Source: Anticarsia gemmatalis
Taxonomy: Eukaryota > Arthropoda > Insecta > Lepidoptera > Erebidae
Length of the DNA: 64,000 nucleotides
Assembly (NCBI RefSeq): GCF_050436995.1
Contig: NC_134767.1
Span: 3,472,001 to 3,536,000, forward strand
Reading direction: 5' to 3'
This document shows positions 26,858 to 39,745 of this stretch, in pieces. Within the stretch, counting starts at the first letter, position 1, and each line of letters starts with the position of its first letter. The position numbers and the translations under genes are program-made. The notes under the pieces are model-generated. The model did not search any database. It worked only from the letters and a program-made list of their open reading frames with translations, and was not told the origin of the DNA.

Positions 26858-27122
26858 CTCATAGCCAGTTGTGCTCACCGGTGGGTGAACGATCTGTGGG
26901 TTAAGCAACCGTTGGCGCGGTCACTCATAGATGGATGACTGCATAGTGGTATTTGAACTGAGCGTCTCCGGCCTTAGGGGGACGCGTAAAAAGTTGGTCT
27001 CAGTTGTTGTCAATTAAGATGACAGTCGTAAAGCGGTGTCAAAGGCCTTTCGGGCGGCTTGAACAACTTTGACACTACGTTGACGACTAACCATACGATA
27101 GAAAGAAAGAAAATAAAAAAAA
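26858..27122 (+). mobile_element. 5S rRNA-derived SINE, near full length
   Basis: The head contains GGTTAAGCAACCGTTGGCGC, GGTCAC and ATAGATGGATGACTGCATAG, which follow the 5S rRNA pattern (GTTAAGCAAC...GGGCG.GGTCAGTACT.GGATGGGTGACCGC). The body carries TGTCAATTAAGATGACAG and GGGCGGCTTGAACAACTTTG, and it ends in a short GAAA repeat. 5S-derived SINEs (SINE3 type) use the internal 5S pol III promoter. Confidence 0.8.
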
Positions 27123-27473
27123 TATTTCGGAAAAAATTCTAACGAATATCTCATACGTTTTTCATTACTCCATATCTCTGTACTTCCCCTCGTTAGACAC
27201 GGTTTGAAGCACCACTTGTGATACAGCCTTACGGCGATACATGAGAGCCTCGTGTAGTCGTGTATTACATGGTACGGGGTTCAAAGACAGATGTAGTTGT
27301 TATAATTGGTGTTAACTAATGTATGTTCACGCTTTGTTCTGTTTCTTAGTCTTTTGTTTCTTTTGAGTGTTTTTTTGGATGTAATATTTTTGATAAAATT
27401 TTAGTTTTTTTAACGGTGTACCTAAATAATTGGTTAAAATGGTTGGTGATGAATTTTTAGTGTGTATTTTTTT

Positions 27474-27556
27474 TAAAGGCAGCTCCCACACTAAGAATTG
27501 CTCTTGTGTCGCGAAAACTGTTACAAACATACAAACAACGGACACAAAGTATACAA
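27474..27556 (-). mobile_element. tRNA-SINE tail fragment
   Basis: CAGCTCCCACACTAAGAATT, GCTCTTGTGTCGCG and ACAAACATACAAACAACGGA are the complement of the body of the SINE at 58698-58907. No tRNA head. Confidence 0.65.
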
Positions 27557-28174
27557 GAACAACAGTAAATAAAAAAATATATACGTAGTATAAAAAATTG
27601 TTGACGTTAACTTCTTTGCCTTAAAAACTGATTTATCCTAATAACGTCATTTCTAATTACAGCATTCAAAGTGAGTATAAAGTAGTTGCTTCTTGACTTC
27701 TCCTGGGAATGCCTTTAAAGCATTTTTTTTATCAAAAGAAACAGTAACAAATTACACCGATAGAGACTACAATATCACCACGACACAGCATCAAGATATC
27801 AAAAGAAAAAAAAACACAAAACAGAACCTCTCTCTATAATTACAACAGGGATTAAAAAAATTAAATCAACGAAATTTCTCCTTACATTCCGGCAACATTA
27901 CGCACTGGGGAAAAATGTTGGATGAATAAAAGATGAGTATAAGAGGCGACTTGAGACTGGATCACTCGGGGGACCTGATATTGCAAATTGATTGTTTTTA
28001 TACCCTAATGTCATGTTACTGTCATATTATGCGTCATGACTTGTGCCTTACGTTACTAAGGTAGATAACATACACTGGACTGGGTGGACTTATATTGCAA
28101 AATTTACGGAATAAGAGAGCGTGGCCTTAAGAGAGGTGCTATGTCATTATATAATGACTCGTCATCTGCTTTGC

Positions 28175-28275
28175 CTGCCTCCGTGGCCACGCCAAAACCA
28201 TTGCATCGGGAGATCGTGGGCTCGATTCCCACAAGAGCAAGTCTTAGCGTGGGAATTGTCTTATTGGAAAAAAAA
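28175..28275 (+). mobile_element. tRNA-derived SINE, internally deleted
   Basis: CTGCCTCCGTGGCC, CATCGGGAGATCGTGGGCTC, GATTCCCACAAGAGCAAG and GCGTGGGAATTGTC match the head and tail of the SINE at 58698-58907 with the middle of the body missing. Confidence 0.72.
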
Positions 28276-28892
28276 CAAGAAACGAAATATCTTGTAAATA
28301 TAATTGCTCAATAGCAATCTGTAGCAATTATAGTCAGTTTTTTTGTTGAGCTTCGGTTCAACACTTCCGCATATTGGGGTATAAATGATATATATATTTG
28401 CTTCAAAAGGGAATCAAATATACGACACCCGAACTCAGTGGTATTCACTTTGACTGATGTACGTAAGCCATAAATATAATCTGACTTCGAATAGAAATTT
28501 AAGAGTACCTATAGTGAGATAGATCTAGCTGAATTTCTACGGTGAAACGTAAATTCTCAGAACGCATTCCACTTTCAGAGTATGTTAGAACTCCAGGCTG
28601 CTACTGAGAATACTCCAACAAAGCAAGCCAATAACACAACCCTATAGTCTGTCAGATCAAACACATCATATCAAGATAACTTCTAAACCAATAACCTGAG
28701 TTATATTACATCCTAGGAAATCTGAAACAAACAATTAATTAGCTTTTGAAATATTTGATGATCAGGTAATTTTGACTTGCTGGCAGAAACTGTTCAGTCA
28801 GCTTGCAATCACTGTCTACCGCTTTGTACTAAACTGAACTGATTTGAAAAGTCTACCTAGAAGGTGACGAAAGATATAGCCTAGAGAATAAA

Positions 28893-28935
28893 TATCATTG
28901 GACAACTCACACACGGTCATTTGATTCAAATCAAT
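28893..28935 (-). mobile_element. Non-LTR retrotransposon 3' tail fragment
   Basis: ATTGGACAACTCACACACGG and TCATTTGATTCAAATC are the complement of the last part of the tails at 47036 and 55424. Confidence 0.5.
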
Positions 28936-29059
28936 CAGAGCTTGCACTGTGGTAATGAACTGAACGATATGCCAAAAGTCTAACTAGAACTAGACGAAAG
29001 ACGGGGGACGCATCAGTGTTTTCACGTCAGTTCGCTTTTCTCAAGGAGACTTTTTGAAC

Positions 29060-29215
29060 GAAAAGCAACAACGCGCATAAAGTAAAACCAGACCCGAAAC
29101 AATTATTGGTTACCCAAACCATTTTTTGTTCGGTGTGGGAATCAAACTTACGACCCTCACGCATCGGCAGTGGCTTGGAAAGCATTTTAGTCACTGCCCT
29201 ACTGACGTTATTGTT
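29060..29215 (-). mobile_element. tRNA-derived SINE
   Basis: The complement of the family at 58698: CCAGACCCGAAACAATTATT, TGTGGGAATCAAACTTACGA (B box) and CACTGCCCTACTG (A box side). It accounts for much of an open minus-strand frame here. Confidence 0.7.
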
Positions 29216-29638
29216 ATAATCTTGATAAATAATCGTAATTTTCCGGTCATCAACTTTTTTATCTTCCAAAGTGGGCACTTGTTCCATCTTTGATAAGTTT
29301 GTAGCCGCATTAGCACGTTTCTCAGTCCATCTCATGATATTTAACAGTAGACGATATTTTTATGAGCCAATAACGCGACGCTCATAAAACTGTGGCTTAG
29401 CTTGCGGAAGGTAACTCACAAGGACCGCTTTTTAATTTGAAAATATCCCCCGAGCACAGGCCGAACTATGTAGACATTCTTTATGGTGGAAAAATCATAC
29501 ATAAACAAAGAAAAGGTGTGTAAAATTGCCAAACGGATTAGTCAACTTTTGATGTTATTTTGCCATAATAACACTCAATAAAAGAAGTTCCATTTTCTCA
29601 CGCTAGAGGCGCTGATCTATAAACTTTAGTGTAAAGAC

Positions 29639-29898
29639 TAGCTGACCCGCGCAACTTCGCTTGCGTCACGTAAGAGAGAATGGGTCAAAATTTTCCCCGT
29701 TTCCGAAACATTTTTACTGGTACTCTGCTCCTATTGGTAGTAGTGTGATGATATATAGCCTATAACCTTCCGCAATAAATGGGCTATCTAACACTGAAAG
29801 AAATTTTCAAATCGGACCCGTAGTTCCTGAGATTAGCGCGTTCAAACAAACAAACAAACAAACAAACAAACTCTTCAGCTTTATAATATTAGTATAGA
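29639..29898 (-). mobile_element. Lep1-like mini-Helitron
   Basis: On the minus strand it starts TCTATACTAATATTATAA and ends GCGGGTCAGCTAG, sitting exactly between A (29638) and T (29899). The TC start, CTAG end and A/T insertion site are Helitron hallmarks. It includes a (CAAA)n run, GCGCTAATCTCAGGAACTAC-type sequence and the GCGCAACTTCGCTTGCGTCA end. 260 bases, non-coding. Confidence 0.85.
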
Positions 29899-32809
29899 TA
29901 TCAGTGTAAACTTAACAATTAGTGTGTGTCTTAGCAATCTTCAAAAATGGTTTAAAAGAAACATTTTGTTTGTGACAAACACTAATGAATAAATCAGATT
30001 TTTGTGGCAATGTTCTTTTTAAGATCTGAATATAGCGATTAACGATTTATGACTACACTGCTGCACTGGTTTCATAACTTTGCCTTTTACAAACTTTTGC
30101 AAAAACCAGGACAGATAGAGTTTATTACATAAAGTGTTACTTATTAAATATTACGCGCAGTCACTGTAAAACTGTACGTATGAGCGAGCACCGTTGTAAA
30201 AATGTTATAACTGCAAAAAATGTAATTATATTTTATTATAAAGGAGAGAATTTTAAAACAACAGCGCAAGCGGACCGCGTCGACGTTGTCAAAAGTTTCG
30301 TGCACTCAGCATTTGTTTTATGACACTTATTTTTTAGCATTAGTGGATTAATTTTTCTTTTCTGTCTACGTGTACAGTTGAAAATCAAGGAAATTTTACG
30401 TGATTATTTGCATTTTGAGAAATTTTGTTGTGGTAATGTGTGTGACGCAAGGCATCGTCACAGGTATAACATTATAATAAGTGTCAAATATTAGATTCTT
30501 ATACGAACATGATATACACAAAATCAAAGATAGTTACAAAACAGTGTGTTTTTAAAAGTATGTAGTTTAGCACTTTACTTCAAAGCAAGCAAATACTTTA
30601 CCAATGATATCTTTACAGATACACAACACACAGGCTGGTTATATTTCCCCTTACATTCTGCATATTCTTAGGCAAAATTCAGACAGAGACCAGAGTTTTG
30701 TTGACCCAATAACGAAGATTGCAAAAAGAAAGCTTTGACAGCAAAAATACAGCGCGGCACTAAAAATAATATGAAGCGGCTCCACACCTCTTCATTCTGG
30801 AGAGGCAATTGCGAAAACGAGTAACAATTTTCAGCCCGCAGAAAAACCAACACCGATCAAATAGAGTTCTATTCCCCTACATTTTTCCTAACTGGAACCC
30901 TTCGAGCTGTTTCAGACTAGCGTTTTATACACGTATAGGCCCGGTTTTGTATGTAAGTTTTGTTTGTATGTGAGCGCCTGTAAGCGCATTTTTTGCCACA
31001 CGCGGGCTTATAAGGCCGAAAACCCGTGTATAGGCCTGTATAACGTCACGATGATACTGACTGAAGATCATCAGTTAAACAAAAACTAAGTATACTCCGG
31101 TTTAGTTCTTGGAAGTGCGTGAAGTAACGCGCATCTAAGCGTTTTTGCGGAAACGATCGTATTCGTAGACAAAAAAAACGCCAGTCTGATATCATTCAAT
31201 TCACTCAAAATATCGAGTGTTATTCAAAAACAGCCGAATCGCGAAATCCTTTTAAAGATATTGAAATTTTCGAGCGGTTCAAAACTTTCACCCGTTCGTT
31301 TATGATGCTCCGAAACTTGAAACTGAAGATTTCAGTAATAACTTTGTTCGGATAGAGCACTGAACATACTTGGAACAATACGTAAAGTTTTAAATTAGAC
31401 TACGAAATAAAATGTTACGCTTCGTGGAAGTATGGAAATTTTGTACATTAAGTTCGTAGTTCTAGTCTGTGTTTTTGAAACTGAGCATATTATGAGTGAA
31501 GTTTGAAGAACGATATTTTGTGGATATTCCTACGCAGTCTAGTATATCTCTTAAACTAAAATAATTAATGTTTTATTCCAACAACACGGACAGAAGAACA
31601 AAAAAAATACACAATTACAATCTTGGTTCTTCTGCTTCACTTGTTATAATATTTTAGTGAAACAAGAAAGCCCCGTTTCGTGCTTGCGCCAATGACAATA
31701 ATTCTATACTATTTCCGAGGTTTTCAAAATTCATTCAGCTATTCAGGAGCAAAATACTTTAATATGAACTATTAAAGTGATAAAGGCAATGCTTCATTCG
31801 TACAATAATACAGATACAAAGCCTCTTCAATTCGCCAATTGAAACAAAAAGTTTTTAAATCACTTTAACAATCCAAATTATCCTTACAGAGAAAATTACT
31901 AGGGTTCTCTAATAAAATTAAAGATAATCCTTGAACAATTAAATCATACCTTTTTACCCTTCTGGGTAACTATCTCAATAATTGAATAATCAAAAGCTTT
32001 AACTTCGAATGAACCCGCAATACTTATTTGTGGTTTAAGTCATAGGCTGTAGCAATAGCGAGACCTTAAAACCAAAATATTATTACATCCCAGACACAAC
32101 TTAATGTCGTGAGAGGTCGTGAGTTCGATTTCCACACGGATCTATATTATGTTATCCATAAGTAGTTTGAACAAAGAAGGAACCGTTTCATTAATGTTTT
32201 CAGCGGTAGTGAATATCTAATCCAGTCATATTCTTATAATATAATATATTTTAACTGACAAATGCACTTCAACTAAAACTAGTGCTAATTGCAATTAAAG
32301 ATTGACTAACCAACTACAAACAGCTAAGTCTTGTTTCTATTCCCAATACATTTCTAAGTGCCATCGGGTAAGTAAAAAAATCAATTTTCTAAATCTCTAT
32401 GAATGTAAACATTAGCATTATCGATTTACATGACACTCGGATCTAAGACCACTATACCACCGAGGAACTCAAGTGTATAATCATTTGCAATAAAATCTAA
32501 ATGAATCGTTGACCTTACTCAATATTTCACCACATCTTGCCAAAATTTACGCCACGTTGTTAAAAACAATCTACTTTATACCAGATTTATTCTGCTTTTA
32601 AAACGCAGCCGAAACAGCTCGCTCTTTGTACATAAGTTTTATTTCTTTAGAACTTTAACTTTCTTGCTACTTGACGTAAGAGGGCAGGGAGGGCCTCCCT
32701 CTTTCAACTCCTCTTTGAATATCTGTCTATGTTGCCTTGTGAGAGGTGTTTTTGTTTTGACTCGTTTTTTGACTGAATAATATTTTAATTGTTTTCGTCT
32801 TGGTTTAAA

Positions 32810-32905
32810 ACCTACCTCTATGGCGCAGTCGGTAGGGCTAATGTCTATTAATCCGTCTTCTAATAATGAGGTTTCGGGTTCTATTTTCGTGTCGGTTTTT
32901 TCTAA
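32810..32905 (+). mobile_element. Second tRNA-derived SINE family, fragment
   Basis: CTACCTCTATGGCGCAGTCG (A box), AATGAGGTTTCGGGTTCTAT (B box) and TTTTCGTGTCGGTTTTTTC. The 3' body is lost. Confidence 0.58.
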
Positions 32906-34465
32906 TTTCTGTAATGATATTCCTCAATTATGATATTGTCCGTACTTAAACGATGCGTTAACTCATTTAACATGAGACAGAACTGTAAAAGTTATTTAAA
33001 AGGAATTTAACGAGATCTTACAATGTGGAAATTAGGATTAACCACAGTAAGACTTTGGCATAACACATGTTAAAACGCTTTGTCGCCTTAGAGCAAGTAA
33101 GTAATCTGAAAATATCACCAAGTGAGCCATAAATTCTAACGTCAAAAGCACTTACGTTACACTATTTTAGACTAAACCTAAAGCAGAGAAGTAGGCAAAA
33201 ACTACTTCATATTAATACGGGTAAGACTAGACTAGAATGTTCCTAAAAATACTAAACGATTCAACGACAAAGCGAAAGTACTACCTAATGGAAGTAAACG
33301 CAGTAAACTATAAAAACTCAAAGTACACCTGCACCACTTAAGTTGAGCACTTAACGTTGCTTGCTATCTAGTTCCTTATTAACAAATGCATAAGGTTGAT
33401 AATCGTGTGGTGTAATTAAGATATCACGTAGCATATGTACCGATTCTGTTATAAAGACAACCGCGTATTACTCGTGTGTTGGTAGCAGATGGTACGGTGG
33501 CCATTACTGTATGTCATCTCGGTAAGTGTTGGGAAGTGACGATGTCGATAAGATTTTGTCGATAGTTGCACTTGAAACTGTGTTGCGTTTTGTAGTATTA
33601 ATTTTTTTAAATACTTTTTTATTACCAACTACATATACGCAGTACCTGTGAGACTGTTACCAGAATGAAAATACTTCTAAGCGTTAACTATGTTTGTTAT
33701 CTTGTCTTTGAGACAAAATAAATAAATCACAATCACTCTCAAAAACACCATTCCAGGACATGTAATAGCTGGAATTACCAGAGCAATACCAAAAAGAAAC
33801 AAACAAAATTGTAGAGAAAACGATTGAAAGCAATTTAACCACTTGCGTGAGATATTATGGAGTCCAAAAACTAAACGCATAATCAAAAACCTAAGAAGAC
33901 GTATCCATTATCAAAAAATCTGTTCTTTAAATAAGAACAATACAGTTTTACATCTACGCCAATTAAAACATTTGTATAATAAGGAACCTTTCATCGACAC
34001 CGCTCCTCCCTACATGCGGCTTGCTGTCTAAAAGCTATTAGCAGTTGGCGACGGAGCCACCTGCGTCTGTCATTTCCTACGGAGAGATTACGTACAAGGC
34101 ATTAAGTCTCTCGTATAGACGTGTTTTAGCCAATTACCCGCTTGGAAGAGCCCGTGGGAGGCTTTCTTCAAAAATCTTTCTCCTCTTGTGTGATTTTTCG
34201 TTGACGTATGATTTGAGTTTCACGGTCAATGATCGGGTTGTGATGGTTCGGTTGTTTTTATTTTTAGATAATTTGAGGGTGAAAACGTGTTTAATATTAA
34301 GTTTTATTATTTTATCGACCCATTCTTCGCTATTTAGGTATTTCAGCAATTACCACTTTAAACGTAAGAAACGGAAAATTTTACATTTTAAGAAAGTTAA
34401 TGATTATAAGAATCTCGGAATTTAAAATCTTATCAATTAAGTACAGTAATAATCATAATCACTAA

Positions 34466-34581
34466 CCCCCGGTTTCTGAGTACATTTATCGGTAGTTTAT
34501 CTATTCAATAGTGTTTTTTATATGAGTTTTAACGCTATTAAATTGATAAACCACCGCTAAATGTAACTCAGAAACCGGGGG
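34466..34581. mobile_element. Foldback MITE (GGTTTCTGAGTACATTT family), copy 1
   Basis: A 116-base imperfect inverted repeat with arms of about 50 bases, ends CCCCCGGTTTCTGAGTACAT and its complement. The arms contain CGGTAGTTTATC. A second copy lies at 62463-62560. Too short to encode protein; superfamily unassigned. Confidence 0.75.
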
Positions 34582-35109
34582 TACGTGATTATTTTCTTTG
34601 TATAAATGAAGAATCAGAAAAATTCTATCAATTAAAACCAGTTTTTAATATTGTACGAGAGTGAAATTGTAATTTCCTTGACATTTCGGTTAGATTGCAC
34701 CAGCTGCAATCCCACGCTGGCTGTTTCAGTGATGACATAACTCCGTATGTGTAAGACGGTTCCGCCCTTTCATTTTGATATTTCCTTGTACTGTCATACA
34801 TGCACTAAACTTGACTCCAGTTTGCGATAGATTGAGAAATAGAGTGAAGCTTTGTTATATTGATCACTTTGATGCACGTTAGAGAGAACTAGTCATAGTC
34901 ATCAAGGTTTTATGACCTAAACTTTCGACAACTATTCTTGAGTTATTTTTCATGGATATTTTTTTTTTAAATTAAGTTTCAACCTTTTACAAAGCAGGAA
35001 GTAATTCTATCATGTAGTAAATACTATATTACAGTTTGACAGATTTACTTTCATTATTCATATTTTATTATTTAAAAAAGACGGGACTATGACAAACGTG
35101 TAAGCAACA

Positions 35110-35216
35110 GATACAGAGTACAGACCCGAAACAACAACCGAGTTGGAAACGAACCCACGACCTCCCAACTGGTAGCGGCGTAGCGGCCACTTAAACCACT
35201 GCGCCACGGTGACCGT
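35110..35216 (-). mobile_element. tRNA-derived SINE, truncated
   Basis: AACGAACCCACGACCTCCCA (B box complement) and AAACCACTGCGCCACGGTG (A box complement) mark the head; CAGACCCGAAACAACAA is body. The 3' body is missing. Confidence 0.72.
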
Positions 35217-36206
35217 CATCATAGAACACAGGGCTTTACCAATTTTAGATGGTCAACGACATACAACAACTGTGATGTTATTTATCGACAATCAATAGCA
35301 GTTACTGCAGTAATCGATTCATTTGGCATGCACACACGAGATACCTGCCAAAGTTACGTGTGACAATATGGTCTTACGGTCATTGTGGCTTGCGACCCAT
35401 ATCCCAACATAGTTCAGCTTTTAGATGACTTAATGTATATGTATACCTATAAACAAAACAATTACTAAATGTGTAGAATATTTCGTTCTTTTGAGTTAAG
35501 AATGTACATCGAGCCGCTTAAAATAAAAGACTGATTTTATTTATATTTAAAAACTATTTTTTCACCTAAGTTGAACTGAAATATTTCAGATGTCTTAAAT
35601 GTTATCATAGAATTTGAAAATATTTCTTATTATATTTTCATTTAAGAAAATAAAATGTTTTTTAAATCAAGGTAGCAAATTGTATTTTTATTTTCGTGAT
35701 CTTATCAAAACAGCTGACCTCCGAAGCCCTTAGAATTTTAGACTATGCTTTGACAAAAAGAGACAAAAGATTTACGCTTCAAGCGTTTATGAATAAAATA
35801 GTTAGTGTTTGATGTCGTATGTGAAAGACAAACCGCCGTAGGCACCCCTTGCGTAGCGTTTGAGAAACTCGTAGCAAGTAGCTACGAGATTCTACGAAGT
35901 CGTAGACACGTAGCTCTTCAAAGTATTCGCAATATGCAAGTTAATGCAGTTTGTTAGTTTTCTATCACTAAGTTATTATAATTTAAATTGGAAAATGTTC
36001 AGTTAGCAAGTTAAACAGCATTATAAATACTTAATGATTTCTTGTGAGTAGTAAAGCTCTTTTAGATATAGTTAGTTTACTTCAAAATTAAAGCTCATAT
36101 ACATATGTATAATGAAAGCTTCTTGTCGTGTTATTTAATTTTAATGGTTAAAATCACCAGATATGTTGACTTATCAAATAACCTCTTAAATTATTTACAA
36201 ACAACT

Positions 36207-36425
36207 CTACAGCCTCCGTCGCGCAGAAGTTAAAGCAGTCGCTACGCCGCTACTTAAATGCGTCGGGAGGCCAATTCTAGTTCGATTTCTCCCATAGAAG
36301 TAGGCAGAGACCAAAAAACGCCACTTGGTACGATCCTTACAAACTTTCCTTGCGTCATTCACGTCTAAACACCTTGTCATACAAGACCGCCGGTTACGAA
36401 TACTACACACCGGACTTTTTTCAAA
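36207..36425 (+). mobile_element. SINE with tRNA-like head and a 'TAGGCAGAGACC' body
   Basis: The head GCCTCCGTCGCGCAGAAGTT with ATGCGTCGGGAGGCCAATTC and TTCGATTTCTCCCATAG resembles tRNA A and B boxes. The body GTAGGCAGAGACC, ACGCCACTTGG, TACGATCCTTACAAACTTTC, TACGAATACTACACACCGGA recurs at 55595-55750 and, reversed, at 23256-23410. Confidence 0.68.
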
Positions 36426-39400
36426 ACATCGCTGATGCGATTTATGTACGTTTTTTTAAGCATTGAACAAGCAGTCTATAAATGAGAAACAAACTCATAC
36501 ATTACATTCTTGGAAACAGCAATTGATGGTATGTATAACGAGCAACATTTAATAAGGAATCAGTTCGTTTTCAAGAAGTTGAGTCAAAGCCGAAGCAATA
36601 AGATATGGTAATAGCCACTTTGTGACAATCGCATAAAGAGCCGAGGTATTGAAGCCAGATGATCTCCTGAAAGGAATAAATATTCTCATTTTAGGCTGGT
36701 GTTACACTTATTACAAAATTGCTAACGAATTTTAAACGCTATGAGAATTTTGAGGCTTTCGATACCTTATTTGCTGCCCCACGTTTCATTTAGTGTTGCA
36801 TTGTTGAAAATAATGATTATTCCTCTAACCGTATTGAGTAAAATCGGTTAGGTAGTTAATCTGTTAAAGCGTAAGAGATAGAACAAGTGTTGCATTAAAA
36901 ATAATATTCGTGCAACAACATGTTGTGATCATGTTGATAATACTTATCAGACGATGCTTTTAAAACCGTTTTCTCTACTGTTAGCCCGTTTGGTTGCTCT
37001 TCTGCTGGGTTATGGCCACTCAACGTAAGTTAAAAAAATATTGAATACATTTGAAATTTGACGCCCAAATGAGCGATAAACCAAATCAAAACAAGCCGTA
37101 TTTTCAGCAGATGTTTTTCGAAGTTTAGCCACAAAATAAAATAGAATTAAAAATCTCTATGAATAATATATCACAGTGCGAAACAATCCTTATCGCATAC
37201 TATGGGTTTTCGATGTGAAATCACGCGTAAAGAAATATGACTTACGAGTTGAACGGCTCGATGTTATTGTGTGCGTGAGTATCTATTGTAAATGATATGT
37301 GATTTGTTATATTAAGTATGTATAGTATAAAATATGTGGGAAAAAGGATTGTTACATTTAACTTATTGTTGGCTAGACTTTATCCACGGTTTATTTTAAA
37401 TCTATAAAAATAATCAAGGGTATTTTGGTGAAAAAACTTCGTGCATATTTTAATCCGGATCAGTTTTTTTTTGTAAAAAATCATACATATAATTTTGATA
37501 ATGAATTATACATTGAGTTCAAAATTAATATAATAGCCATAGTATTTTTTGCAAATTAATGTCAGATTTAAGAAAAACGCTTATGAAGAAAAAGTTAAAA
37601 CTTAAGAAAATATGCAACCCAAAATCTTTTGTCAGCTTTCATTCCTACACCACCTCAAAAACAACTACTTACTTACCAAACAAGTACTTACTCGGCTCAG
37701 ATATCAAACCTGCACCCTTACAGTGAGATAATGTTACCATTGTCCCATTTATAAAGGTTTTACAGTTTAATAGTTTAGCTTGAGAATCGTTACGGATACG
37801 AGAGTGAGTTTGTAAGACGATCTCCTCAAGCACCCTAGAGAAAGTAAATAGTCTATCATTGGTAACTACCATGAGTTCTCGATTGAAACTCGAACCAATC
37901 TCTCACAATTTTTTTAAACAAAATCATTATTATTATTACAAAGAAGTTAACTTGGTAAAAGTGGTTGAGGAGTTTTATTTCTTTATACTAATCTAAACTA
38001 ACCTCCGATCTTGTACTCTTACTACCTCCATGATACTCCGTTGAACCTCGACTAAATTTATACAGTAAAATTGGTTAAGCAGTTTTTGGTGTAAAAATGT
38101 AACAAACTGACAGACTATGGAGTAGATATTTTGTACACCACGATACCAAAGAACTCTAAAGAAGAACAATATTTTGTTCTTGCATTGCAGAACAGAACGC
38201 AATTATTGAACCTATATAAATAGCAGGGATTCTTCCACACACTTCTTTTGAATGATTTACCTTTACGAAACCAAATTCACCCATTCCCGGAATACGAAAG
38301 TATTTTATAGCATTCATGAATGAATGGCTTTAGTTCATATTTTAAAAGCACACAGCGTTGATTTCCAAGAAAACTAACGATCATAAATTAAAACTGTGTA
38401 CGAATAAAGAGATTTTGGTTTCCAGATAAAAATAAATCTGTCTTTTGCTATCTCTTGGCAAAGAAACAATTTTAAAAAGGGCTTTGACAACATATGTATT
38501 TATGTGTGAAGAATTCCCAGAATAAAATGCTTCTGACAACATTCTAATGAATGGACATTAATTGAAGAATTTTGATCTGAATACTGAATTCTATGTTTGG
38601 AAGTTATCTTTTGAGCATTTTTATCCAACAACGTAAATATGTTTCTCGGAAAGCCTATTCCCAGTACGATTTCAAGGCTTAAAAAGTTACAGTAGCTGTA
38701 TCTTTGTATCTATGTAAAATAAGAGAGCGACACCAATTATTCAGGAAAGCACTTTTTTTTTCTTTTATATTACAAACTCAAAACAGCTTAACTTTTACCA
38801 GCATTCCATGGTCTTTTTCAAAGGAAATATCAGAACTTTGAAAAAATCTAATTCTACATCTTTACAACAAAGGTGAACCTAAACATAAACATCAAAGTCG
38901 GTTAAAAACATTTTACGCGATGGCGTCCTTTGCTAAAGCAAGTCTAATATGAATAATTCTTATTACTGGATGCCAACTGTCTTGTCCATTGTGTAGGCGT
39001 ATGGGCGGAGCAACTGTATGGGACATTCCATTGTACAGGACCCATGTCGAAAAGTGGGGCACTATGGGATTCCTTGATAGATTTATTGGTAAGGGATTTT
39101 TGGGCCCACAATGCCGAATTTATTAACAGTTGTTCTCAGTATTTCATTGATAATAAAACTATTGTTACTCTTTTTAATTCTTTTTCCACAATATATACTG
39201 GCTTTTTCACCACAAATATTTTTTAGGAGTGCAGCTAAGGTAAAGTGCAAAACCGCATTAATGACATACATTTTTTAACTCTGGAACTAAGCAAAAACAC
39301 GTCAAAAAGAAAACTCTTCAACCATCAATACTTTCTGATGAAAACTTTCAAAAATCACACTTTTATCGTATTAACAAAGGCAGTACAAATTGCAATAACG

Positions 39401-39570
39401 ATTTTGATTACCAATTTTCGAACCGAAACCACTAAACCAGAATCTCCTATCGTACACACCTATTCCTCTCCATTTTCGCTGCACTAAATACTGGCTCACA
39501 TCCGAGCACTATCACTTCATTAACCACAATATTCCATAAAGCATCGTCCGTAGTAGAAGCCCGCCCACCC

Positions 39571-39605
39571 TCAGTTGCCGTAAGACCACTGACGAGAGCA
39601 GACGT
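39571..39605 (+). promoter_or_regulatory. Core promoter: initiator plus DPE
   Basis: TCAGTT at 39571-39576 matches the insect initiator TCAKTY with A+1 at 39573. AGACGT at 39600-39605 matches the downstream promoter element RGWYVT at exactly +28 to +33, the spacing required for DPE function. No TATA box stands at -30, as expected for a DPE promoter. The sequence around it (39540-39650) is locally GC- and CpG-rich compared with its flanks. The start codon of the Dscam-like gene follows 173 bases after +1. Transcription start is inferred, not observed. Confidence 0.65.
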
Positions 39606-39745
39606 ACGCTCTCCACACCGCGAAAGCCCGCGAACTTAATCTCGCGACTTTGACGAACTGTGTTGCGCAAAATGACTTTACGTTTTCAAGTGACTTCTTT
39701 GTGACTTTTAGTCGATTTGTTTTTTGTTGAGTGAGATTCTCGAAA
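39573..39745 (+). other. Predicted 5' UTR with a short upstream ORF
   Basis: From the predicted start site to the main ATG there is one upstream ATG, at 39672, opening a 10-codon reading frame that stops at 39702-39704, 41 bases before the main start. It does not overlap the main frame. Such uORFs often reduce translation, but its context (CAAAATGA) is moderate. The UTR could be longer if an upstream noncoding exon exists. Confidence 0.5.

Larger units (their letters stand above)
14851..39570. other. Intergenic, no gene seen (upstream of the Dscam-like gene)
   Basis: Holds the 596-bp foldback element, scattered SINEs and Helitrons and one MITE, listed separately. Between them is AT-rich unique sequence. 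A GC-richer patch at 33985-34160 is not explained. No recognisable protein, tRNA or rRNA gene was found. Confidence 0.55.

Noticed and set aside
26858..27122. 5S rRNA gene
   Set aside because: Only part of the 5S pattern is present, fused to a SINE body and simple tail, and repeated in diverged copies; it is a SINE, not a 5S gene.
29027..29335. Minus-strand open frame of 102 codons
   Set aside because: Much of it is a reversed tRNA-SINE, including the B box and body.
34045..34425. Plus-strand open frame of 126 codons
   Set aside because: No recognisable domain; the second half is low-complexity and rich in K, F and L from AT-rich DNA. Kept only as an unexplained GC-richer patch.
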